NCBI RefSeq assembly: GCF_029892045.1
Contig: NZ_CP120369.1
Coordinates: 434,001 to 498,000 of the forward strand
Source of the DNA: Sinorhizobium numidicum
GTDB taxonomy: Bacteria > Pseudomonadota > Alphaproteobacteria > Rhizobiales > Rhizobiaceae
Direction: 5' to 3'
DNA: 64,000 bases
Below, one piece after another: positions 57,498 to 64,000 of the stretch. Each line of letters begins with the position of its first letter. Position 1 is the first letter of the stretch. The translations under genes were made by a program, and so were the position numbers. The notes beneath the pieces were generated by a model. It was not told the DNA's origin. It made no database searches and was given only the letters and a program-made list of their open reading frames with translations.

Positions 57498-58403
57498 ATG
57501 GATATCAGGCGTTTCAAATCGTTTGTCGTGATCGTCGATACGGGCAGCATTACGAGAGCGGCGGACATCCTCCACATCGCACAGCCTGCGCTCAGCCAAC
57601 AGCTCGCGGCCCTGGAGGAGCACTTCGGAACGAAGCTCCTCACAAGAAGCCAGCAGGGCGTGGTCATGACGGACGCGGGCGCCCAAGTCTATCGGCACGC
57701 GCAGATCATCCTGCGGCAGATGGAGCAAGCTCATGCCGATGTCGTGGCTGCGGGAAAACACCTTGCCGGCCGTGTTTCCGTCGGACTGACGCCATTCAGC
57801 AGCGCCGCGACCCTGTCCTTCGAGCTCCTGGCAGAAACAAGACGACGCTTCCCGGGCATCGTTCTTCACCTTACGGAGGGCGTAGGGCAGACCTACAGCC
57901 AGATGCTGATGAACAATCGACTGGAAATCGCATTGATCCATGGCGCCGGCCCGATGAAAGGTCTGCGCTTCGATCCGCTTCTCAGGGAGGATTTCTACCT
58001 CGTCGCGCACGAGAAGTTCGGTATCAAGGCCGGCGATACACCTGTTCCGATTTCGGCGCTCGAACCGCTGCCTTTTTTGATGCCGCCGGCCTACAACTTC
58101 GTGCGACGCGCGGTGGAAGCCGCTTTCGCGAGAAGCCGGGCGGATTTGACGGTGATCGGCGAGGTAGAGGTTATCCGGACGCTGACGCGAGCCGTGGGGA
58201 GTGGTCTCGGTGCGACGATCATGCCGAAGGCCGTGGCGGATCGTATTGTCTCGGAGGGGGCGGGCCCGACCATCTGCCGGAGCATCTCACCGAAAATCGA
58301 AGAGACACTCTCCCTGTGCGTATCGGAATACGCACCGCTGTCGGAGCCCGCCATAGCTGTGCAGGCGTTGCTGCACGAACTGACGGAGCGGCTGAAGCAG
58401 TAA
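57498..58403 (+). CDS. LysR-family regulator, Nac/Cbl-like
   Basis: This 301-residue regulator has the LysR helix-turn-helix (GSITRAADILHIAQPALSQQ, then LAALEEHFGTKLLTRSQQGV) and a periplasmic-binding-like effector domain. It resembles the nitrogen-assimilation Nac group. It is transcribed away from the SDR/ABC transporter operon and probably controls it. The ATG at 57498 begins the conserved domain; the frame is open to 57417. Confidence 0.9.
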   Translation: MDIRRFKSFVVIVDTGSITRAADILHIAQPALSQQLAALEEHFGTKLLTRSQQGVVMTDAGAQVYRHAQIILRQMEQAHADVVAAGKHLAGRVSVGLTPFSSAATLSFELLAETRRRFPGIVLHLTEGVGQTYSQMLMNNRLEIALIHGAGPMKGLRFDPLLREDFYLVAHEKFGIKAGDTPVPISALEPLPFLMPPAYNFVRRAVEAAFARSRADLTVIGEVEVIRTLTRAVGSGLGATIMPKAVADRIVSEGAGPTICRSISPKIEETLSLCVSEYAPLSEPAIAVQALLHELTERLKQ

Positions 58404-58431
58404 GCGCCGGAACCGCTCAAGCTCCCGCATC

Positions 58432-59634
58432 TTACCTAAGATCACTGCAGAACTGCGCGATCCGATCGCAGCCGTCCGCAAGTTTCTCCATGCTGGTCGC
58501 GTAGGAAATGCGGAAGAACGGGCTCATGCCGTAGGCCGCGCCCTGCACAGTTGCCACGTGCTGCTCGTCGATGAGCGCCAGAACGAAGTCCGTGTCCGTT
58601 TCGATCTTGCGCCCCGACTTGCTCGTCTTGCCGATGAGCCTCGCAATGCTCGGGAAGAGATAGAAAGCGCCTTCCGGCTTGTGGCAGGTCAAGCCGTCGA
58701 TGCCGGCGAGCCTGTCGAGCACGAAGTCTCGCCGCTTTCGATAGATCGCCGCGCGCTCCTTCAACAGATCCTGAGGCCCATCGAGCACGGCTACCGCCGC
58801 CGCTTGGGTGATCGTCGACGTGCCGCCGTTGTTTTGGCCGTTGACGTTGCTTATCCCGGAAATGAGCGCCTTCGGCCCGCCGCAGAATCCCAGCCGCCAG
58901 CCCGTCATCGCGTACGCTTTGGAGGCACCATTGACCGTGAGGACTCGGTCGAAGAGCCGCGGTTCCACCTCGGCGATCGTGCAGAACTCGAAATCGTCGT
59001 AGACGAGATGCTCGTACATGTCGTCGGTCATGATCCACACGTCGGGATGGCGCAGCATGACCTCGGCGATCGCCGCCATCTCCTTACGCGAGCAGGCTGC
59101 GCCGGTCGGGTTGTTGGGGAAATTGAGGAACAGCCACTTCGTCCGCGGAGTGATGGCCGCTTCGAGGTCTTCGGCGCTGAGCTTGAAACCGTTCTCGTGG
59201 CTGCACGTGACGGGAACCGGCACGCCGCCGGCGAAGCGAACGATATCGGCGTAGCTGATCCACGAAGGAGACGGTATGGCCACCTCGTCCCCCGGATTGC
59301 AGGTCGCAAGGACCGCGTTGAAGATCACCTGCTTGCCGCCGCCGGAGACGAGGATCTGGCTGGACTCGTAATCGAGATTGTTGTCCCGCTTGAATTTGCG
59401 CGCGATGGCCGCCTTGAGGGCCGGCGTGCCATCGAGCGGCGGATATTTGGTGTCGCCTGCCAGGGCCGCGGCATGGGCTGCCTCGATCGCATGGGGTGGC
59501 GTCGGGAAATCCGGCTCTCCCGAGGAGAGCGACACCACATCGATGCCTCGCGACGCGAGATCGCGGGCGCGCTGCGTCATTGCTGCAGACGCGGATACGG
59601 AGACGTTCTTGAGGCGATCGGCGAGAGTCGGCAT
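58432..59634 (-). CDS. Aspartate aminotransferase-type class I aminotransferase
   Basis: This 400-residue PLP enzyme is of the AspC/AatA Ib subgroup: SLSSGEPDFPTPPHAIEAAH, KYPPLDGTPALKAAIARKF, NFPNNPTGAACSRKEM, the cofactor lysine in NGASKAYAMTGWRLGFC, and the substrate-binding Arg in PFFRISYATS. It interconverts an amino acid and keto acid, probably aspartate/glutamate-like substrates. It sits between the transporter operon and the 5-oxoprolinase genes, suggesting amino-acid use. Confidence 0.93.
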   Translation of the reverse strand: MPTLADRLKNVSVSASAAMTQRARDLASRGIDVVSLSSGEPDFPTPPHAIEAAHAAALAGDTKYPPLDGTPALKAAIARKFKRDNNLDYESSQILVSGGGKQVIFNAVLATCNPGDEVAIPSPSWISYADIVRFAGGVPVPVTCSHENGFKLSAEDLEAAITPRTKWLFLNFPNNPTGAACSRKEMAAIAEVMLRHPDVWIMTDDMYEHLVYDDFEFCTIAEVEPRLFDRVLTVNGASKAYAMTGWRLGFCGGPKALISGISNVNGQNNGGTSTITQAAAVAVLDGPQDLLKERAAIYRKRRDFVLDRLAGIDGLTCHKPEGAFYLFPSIARLIGKTSKSGRKIETDTDFVLALIDEQHVATVQGAAYGMSPFFRISYATSMEKLADGCDRIAQFCSDLR

Positions 59635-59687
59635 GGTTTCCTGTCTTTCACGTGTGTTGCAGATCTCAAATCTTTGCGCCCTCGGCG

Positions 59688-60455
59688 CTATGCGAGGACT
59701 TCCCGCGCAGGCGCAATCGTCGCTCCGGCCGCCTCGATCTCGCTGCGGACGATCCGGGCCAATTCGAGCGAGCTCGGGGTGTCGCTATGGACGAGGATCG
59801 AGCGCGCGCGAACCTCGATCGTCTGGTTGTCGGTCGTCGTCACCGTTCCACTTTCGAGGAATTGCCGGACCCGAGCACGGACCGTCGCCTCCTCCTTGAG
59901 GACGGAGTTCGGCAATTTGCGCGAAACAAGCTGCCCGGCAGCATCATAGGCCCGGTCCACCAGAAAGAGCGTGAGCGTCCTCAAGCCGGCGCGTGTGGCG
60001 GCCCGCTCTATTTCGCTGTTGGGCATCGAGAAGACGATGAGTTCCGGATCCACCGATCTGATGGTCTGCATGATCAGGTCGGCAAGCGCCGGATCGCGGT
60101 TGATCATGTTGCCCATCGCTGCGTGAAACCCTATGTGGGCGACGGGTACTCCTTCCCCCTTGGCGATCGCGGTCAAGGCGCCCAATTGGTAAAGGACCTG
60201 CTGGCGCATCTCGTCCGCCTCGACGGGCATCTCCCGACGCCCGAAACCGAGCCGGTCGGGAAAGCCGGGGTGGGCACCGATGCCGACGCCGCGGGCCTTC
60301 GCCAGCCTCACCATCCGCGCCATCGTGTCCGGGTCGCCGGCGTGAAAGCCGCAGGCGATGTTCGCCGACGATACGACGTCCATGAGTGCCTCATCGTCGC
60401 AGAGCCGGTAGGGTCCGAAACCCTCCCCCATGTCCGAATTGAGATCGATTTTCAT
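59688..60455 (-). CDS. pxpA: 5-oxoprolinase subunit A (LamB/YcsF family)
   Basis: This 255-residue protein begins MKIDLNSDMGEGFGPYRLCD and includes SANIACGFHAGDPDTMARMV and GAHPGFPDRLGFGRREMPVE, all signatures of the YcsF/PxpA family. With PxpB and PxpC it opens 5-oxoproline (pyroglutamate) to glutamate using ATP. It is 39 bases downstream of pxpC. Confidence 0.95.
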   Translation of the reverse strand: MKIDLNSDMGEGFGPYRLCDDEALMDVVSSANIACGFHAGDPDTMARMVRLAKARGVGIGAHPGFPDRLGFGRREMPVEADEMRQQVLYQLGALTAIAKGEGVPVAHIGFHAAMGNMINRDPALADLIMQTIRSVDPELIVFSMPNSEIERAATRAGLRTLTLFLVDRAYDAAGQLVSRKLPNSVLKEEATVRARVRQFLESGTVTTTDNQTIEVRARSILVHSDTPSSLELARIVRSEIEAAGATIAPAREVLA

Positions 60456-60494
60456 TGCTGCCTCTTCTGTCTTGGCTTTCTCAGCGCGCGAGAG

Positions 60495-61493
60495 CTATCG
60501 GCGCGACATCGCCGCCAGGGCCTGGCTGAGCATGGGCACCGTGCGACGAATATCGTCGAGGTAGGCCTGTACCGCCCGTTCCGCGGCGAGCGCCTCGGCG
60601 ACGCTCGACTGGACGAACCGGATGCCACTGCCGATCCGCGCCTGGCCCAGCCGCCACAGGTCGACGTCGATAACGCCCGCTATCTTGGGATAGCCCCCGG
60701 CGGTGTTGGCATCGCTCATCTGAATGATCGGCTCACCCGACGGCGGCATCTGCACAACCCCGGGAACAACCCCGTGCGAACGCAGCTCAACGGGAGAAGC
60801 AAGCCTGATTGGCTCGCCCGAGAGCCGGTAGCCGGTACGGTCGCTTTGCGAGGAGATCTTCCAGGTCTGCGTCCAGAAGCGTTCAGCCTCGGCAGCGAAG
60901 AGCGCGTATTCTCCGGCAGGAATGGCTCGCACAAGAAGCGTGTCGTCCTCTGGAGCCGGAAAGTGTTCGGCAAGTGCGGCCTCCGGCGGCACGGCCCCGA
61001 AGCCGCCCGGCGGTACAGCACATGCACGCGCACTGCCAATCGCCAGTCGGTCATTCGCCGCTAGGAAACGGCCCTCGAGCCCGCCGAACCCGCCGCGAAG
61101 AGACGTGCTACGCGATCCCAAAACCGGCTCGACGTCGATTCCGCCGGCAAGGCTCAGATAAGTGCGCGCGGAACGACGTGGCGTCTCGAGTTCAAGCACC
61201 TGTCCGCTCGAAACCGGTATCGCCCACCAGGGTGGGAGCCGCCGTCCGTCCAAGCGCGCATCGCCGTCCGCGCCGGTGATCGCGATTGTCATGTCCCTGT
61301 CGAATCGCAGGCGAAACGGAAAGGTCTGAACTTCGAGAGCGGCCTCCCCTTCATCGTTGCCGACGAGCAGATTGCCCACCACCAGGGCAAGCCGGTCCAT
61401 CGCGCCGCTTGAGGTCACACCGGCGTTGCGGAATCCGAAACGGCCGAGGTCCTGCACCGTGTTCAGGGGCCCGGTCTGAAGAACTTCGATCAC
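60495..61493 (-). CDS. pxpC: 5-oxoprolinase subunit C (biotin-dependent carboxyltransferase-like)
   Basis: This 332-residue protein has the PxpC/KipA signature: IEVLQTGPLNTVQDLGRFGF, SGAMDRLALVVGNLLVGNDE, RTYLSLAGGIDVEPVLGSRS and a C-terminal DRTGYRLSGEPI. The start is the GTG at 61493, which overlaps the pxpB stop (GTGA); the frame upstream lies in pxpB. Confidence 0.93.
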   Translation of the reverse strand: MIEVLQTGPLNTVQDLGRFGFRNAGVTSSGAMDRLALVVGNLLVGNDEGEAALEVQTFPFRLRFDRDMTIAITGADGDARLDGRRLPPWWAIPVSSGQVLELETPRRSARTYLSLAGGIDVEPVLGSRSTSLRGGFGGLEGRFLAANDRLAIGSARACAVPPGGFGAVPPEAALAEHFPAPEDDTLLVRAIPAGEYALFAAEAERFWTQTWKISSQSDRTGYRLSGEPIRLASPVELRSHGVVPGVVQMPPSGEPIIQMSDANTAGGYPKIAGVIDVDLWRLGQARIGSGIRFVQSSVAEALAAERAVQAYLDDIRRTVPMLSQALAAMSRR

Positions 61494-62200
61494 AGTTCGA
61501 TCCTCTCGGGAAGGAAGCGGACCCGATCGCCGGGAGCGAGCAGCGCTGGCGGCGTCTTCGCTGGGTCGAACATTTGCATTTCGGCGAAGCCGATCGAATT
61601 CCATCCGTTCGGTCCCGTCAGCACCGACACACCCGTCTGCATGCCGCCTATCGTCACCGTTCCCTTGAGCATCCTGAGGGACGGCACGGTCTTGCGCGGC
61701 ATATAGATACGTGGATCAAGCCCGTGCAGATATCCAAAGCCGGGCGCGCTTCCGAGAGCGACAACCGTGTAGTTGCCCTGCCAGTGCAGCCGCACGACCT
61801 CTCGATCGCCCAGTCCCGAATAATCGCAAACGGCCGCGAGGTCGGTTGCATGCTCGCCGCCGTAGGTGACTGGGATTTCGACCGTCTTTCCGGTCAGGTC
61901 GATGCTGCGCGGGCAATCCCATTCGTGCTTCAGACGAGCCTGCAATTGCTCCGGTTCCTCAGGCGTCTGCTTGAGGATCACGAGCAGGTTCGTGACGCCG
62001 GGAACGATTTCCCGAACCTCGGGCCACGGTTCGACCGCGTGCGCCAAGGCCCAGATGCGCCTCTGTGTCGGGAGGTCGAACGCCCCCGGCGCCTCTATGA
62101 GGTAGGCGCCCGTACCGATCGTGGAGATCTTCGGCTCGTCGGCGGTGACCGTCGAGATGGTTGCGGGCGTCGAGAGAGCTTTGCCTTGCATGAAACTCAT
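61490..62200 (-). CDS. pxpB: 5-oxoprolinase subunit B
   Basis: This 236-residue protein is the PxpB/KipI type: EVREIVPGVTNLLVILKQ, EIPVTYGGEHATDLAAVCDY, ALGSAPGFGYLHGLDPRIYM and GWNSIGFAEMQMFDPAKTPP. It pairs with PxpC. It overlaps the start of pxpC and the end of the AccB-like gene, so the block is translated as one operon. Confidence 0.93.
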   Translation of the reverse strand: MSFMQGKALSTPATISTVTADEPKISTIGTGAYLIEAPGAFDLPTQRRIWALAHAVEPWPEVREIVPGVTNLLVILKQTPEEPEQLQARLKHEWDCPRSIDLTGKTVEIPVTYGGEHATDLAAVCDYSGLGDREVVRLHWQGNYTVVALGSAPGFGYLHGLDPRIYMPRKTVPSLRMLKGTVTIGGMQTGVSVLTGPNGWNSIGFAEMQMFDPAKTPPALLAPGDRVRFLPERIEL

Positions 62201-62661
62201 TGTGCGGGCTCAATCAGAAAAACGGTGTCACCATATCCGACGAGGTCGCCGGACTCGACTATGCAGGCGTCCAGTGTCCCCGCCCCTTCGGCGCAGATCG
62301 GCATGATGAGCGGCCCTACCCTGACGAAGCCGACGATTTGCTCTGGAAAGACGGAAGCACCTATGGTCGATTCTGCGGCATTGCGTGCCGGATGCATGGG
62401 GAGGAAGTGCCCTGCGATCGGTGCTTTGGCGGGCCTCACAGTGGCAGGCTCCGTCGGGACCGACGCAGCCGGACCCACGCCGGCGTCCGGCGAAGTGGCG
62501 TCCTCGCCGGCCACGATCCGTACGAGCCGGCCGTCTCCCGCCTCGATCTCGATCGAACCGACGCCGGCCTGTTCGAGCCAGAACGCGATCTTCTCCAGGG
62601 TCGCCGGATCCAGAATCTGCTCGGCGAGCGATCCGCTCTTTCGCTTACGAGCCTTCGTCAT
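62197..62661 (-). CDS. AccB-like protein lacking the biotinyl lysine
   Basis: This 154-residue protein has the N-terminal AccB helix region ([20 protein letters not shown]) and a C-terminal lipoyl/biotinyl-type fold ([39 protein letters not shown]). At the place of the usual Glu-Ala-Met-Lys-Met the sequence reads VRVGPLIMP, and the C-terminal 65 residues contain no lysine at all. It therefore cannot be biotinylated in the normal way. It is coupled to accC and pxpB by short overlaps. It may be a structural or regulatory relative of the carrier protein. Confidence 0.8.
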   Translation of the reverse strand: MTKARKRKSGSLAEQILDPATLEKIAFWLEQAGVGSIEIEAGDGRLVRIVAGEDATSPDAGVGPAASVPTEPATVRPAKAPIAGHFLPMHPARNAAESTIGASVFPEQIVGFVRVGPLIMPICAEGAGTLDACIVESGDLVGYGDTVFLIEPAQ

Positions 62662-63995
62662 TTCTTTCGCTCGCCCAACCACTTCTCAAGATAATGGATA
62701 TCGGCCTCGCCGGCGCAAAACGCAGGGTCCTCGAACAGCTCCTGGTGGAGCCGAAGGTTGGTCGAGATCCCGTCGATTCTGGTGTCCGCCAATGCGACCT
62801 GCATGCGGCGAATGGCCTGATTTCGCGTCGGCGCGTGAACGATCAGTTTGGCGATCAGAGAGTCGTAGTGCGGCGATACCTTGTAGCCTGCCGTCACATG
62901 GGTATCGACGCGGACTCCAGGCCCCCCGGGAAGCTCAGCGGCAGTGATCCGGCCGGGTGAGGCGGCGAAGGTGAACGGATCTTCAGCATTGATCCGGCAT
63001 TCGAAGGAATGGCCATGCGCCCGCACATCGGCTTGTGAAATCGTCAATGGCAGCCCCTGCGCAACGCGAAGCTGCTCGCGCACGATATCAACGCCCGAGG
63101 TCATCTCCGTTACCGGGTGCTCGACCTGAAGGCGCGTGTTCATCTCGATGAAGTAGAACTCGCCGTCCTCATAGAGAAACTCGAAGGTTCCAGCCCCCCG
63201 ATAACCGATCTGGCGGCACGCATTGGCGCAGCGTTCTCCCACTGCAGCGACGGTATTCGCGGGGATGCCGGGCGCAGGTGCCTCCTCGACCACTTTCTGG
63301 TGGCGTCGCTGCATCGAGCAGTCGCGGTGGCCGAGCCACACGGCATTGCCGTGCTCGTCGCAAAGCACCTGAATTTCGATGTGGCGTGGATGCTCGAGGA
63401 ATTTCTCCATATAGAGTTCCGGCCTCCCGAACGCTCTTCGCGCCTCCTCGCGGGTGACGGACACGGCATCACGCAGCGTCGAGGGACTGTTGACGACGCG
63501 CATGCCCCGGCCGCCGCCGCCGCCGGCCGCCTTGACAATCACTGGATATCCTATGCGTTCGGCGATGCTTTCGATCGATGGGAAATCATCGGGAAGCGCC
63601 TCGTCCGGCCCTGGTACGCACGGGACGCGCGCTTCGATCATGGCGCGCTTTGCGGCGATCTTGTCGCCCATCGTGCGGATCGCCGAGGCGGGTGGTCCGA
63701 TGAAGATAAGACCCGCGGCCTCGACGGCCTCCGCGAAGCCCGCGTTCTCAGAAAGAAACCCATATCCGGGGTGAATTGCCCCGGCGCCAGTTGCCCGTGC
63801 GGCAAGCAGGACCGCGGCCTGATTGAGGTAGCTTTGACCCGGAGCGGCAGGTCCGATGCAAGCGAACTCATCGGCCGTCATCCGATAGGGCGCGTCGCGG
63901 TCGGCGTCGGAGCAGATCATCACGGTATGCAAGCCAAGCTCCCGGCATGCCCGCTGAACGCGCAGAGCGACCTCGCCGCGATTGGCGATCAGCAC
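62658..63995 (-). CDS. AccC-like biotin carboxylase (start at or beyond the window edge)
   Basis: This protein of at least 445 residues is a biotin carboxylase: [39 protein letters not shown], the ATP-grasp loop [34 protein letters not shown] and [20 protein letters not shown]. The catalytic residues are present. The frame is still open at 63995 and the true start is probably a few codons outside the window. Its link to pxpBC suggests a 5-oxoproline-related or other carboxylation step; the partner carrier next to it lacks the biotin lysine. Confidence 0.93.
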   Translation of the reverse strand: MLIANRGEVALRVQRACRELGLHTVMICSDADRDAPYRMTADEFACIGPAAPGQSYLNQAAVLLAARATGAGAIHPGYGFLSENAGFAEAVEAAGLIFIGPPASAIRTMGDKIAAKRAMIEARVPCVPGPDEALPDDFPSIESIAERIGYPVIVKAAGGGGGRGMRVVNSPSTLRDAVSVTREEARRAFGRPELYMEKFLEHPRHIEIQVLCDEHGNAVWLGHRDCSMQRRHQKVVEEAPAPGIPANTVAAVGERCANACRQIGYRGAGTFEFLYEDGEFYFIEMNTRLQVEHPVTEMTSGVDIVREQLRVAQGLPLTISQADVRAHGHSFECRINAEDPFTFAASPGRITAAELPGGPGVRVDTHVTAGYKVSPHYDSLIAKLIVHAPTRNQAIRRMQVALADTRIDGISTNLRLHQELFEDPAFCAGEADIHYLEKWLGERKK

Positions 63996-64000
63996 CTTCT

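Overview
The window looks like part of a symbiotic plasmid or island of a Sinorhizobium/Ensifer-type nitrogen-fixing rhizobium. The evidence is a fixL-fixJ-fixT-fixK oxygen cascade, pseudoazurin and hemN genes with FixK boxes, nodD with a nod box, a syrB gene, and several promoters with -24/-12 elements and TGT-N10-ACA (NifA-type) upstream sites. Protein assignments come from reading motifs and from recalled family sequences; no database search was run.

Layout. 1-7.4 kb: fixK, fixT, fixJ and fixL on the minus strand, pseudoazurin, and two hemN paralogues. 7.8-11.2 kb: ompW and a TlpA-like thioredoxin gene, each behind a sigma54/NifA-type promoter, separated by IS remnants. 12-16 kb: an AAA ATPase, a second fixK-fixT pair almost identical to the first, a hemN fragment and a decayed vapBC. 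16-22 kb: groESL with a CIRCE operator, then a small ORF and two M16 protease genes behind a strong sigma54/NifA promoter. 22-24.5 kb: an IS66-type element. 25-31.4 kb: a ruined cluster (AtuA-like, DUF4387-like, CapA-like, M20 amidohydrolase) broken by frameshifts and an IS110 insertion. 31-36.4 kb: a LuxR-type regulator, IS scraps, and an aspartokinase (frameshifted), aspartate-semialdehyde dehydrogenase and B12-binding protein operon. 37-43.6 kb: mostly decayed genes (prolyl oligopeptidase, exonuclease, syrB-like), an intact syrB and an intact vapBC. 44-47.7 kb: a three-gene export operon with an unlisted 58-residue double-glycine peptide. 48.8-49.9 kb: nodD and a 3'-truncated nod box.

From about 49.9 kb the character changes. 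A truncated idnD abuts the nod box, and behind it lies a compact, intact metabolic block on the minus strand: 2-hydroxyacid dehydrogenase, gluconate kinase, gluconate 5-dehydrogenase, RraA-like protein, a polar amino-acid ABC transporter, an SDR, a divergent LysR regulator, an aspartate aminotransferase, and a 5-oxoprolinase (PxpA/B/C) cluster with AccB/AccC-like genes. The last gene runs into the right edge.

The most interesting system is the operon at 43972-47527: a peptide with a textbook double-glycine leader, an HlyD-type adaptor and a C39-peptidase ABC exporter, behind a sigma54-like element with a NifA-type upstream site. This suggests a peptide secreted under nitrogen-fixing conditions. 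The second is the small ORF plus M16 protease pair at 18499-21496, which has two tandem NifA-type sites.
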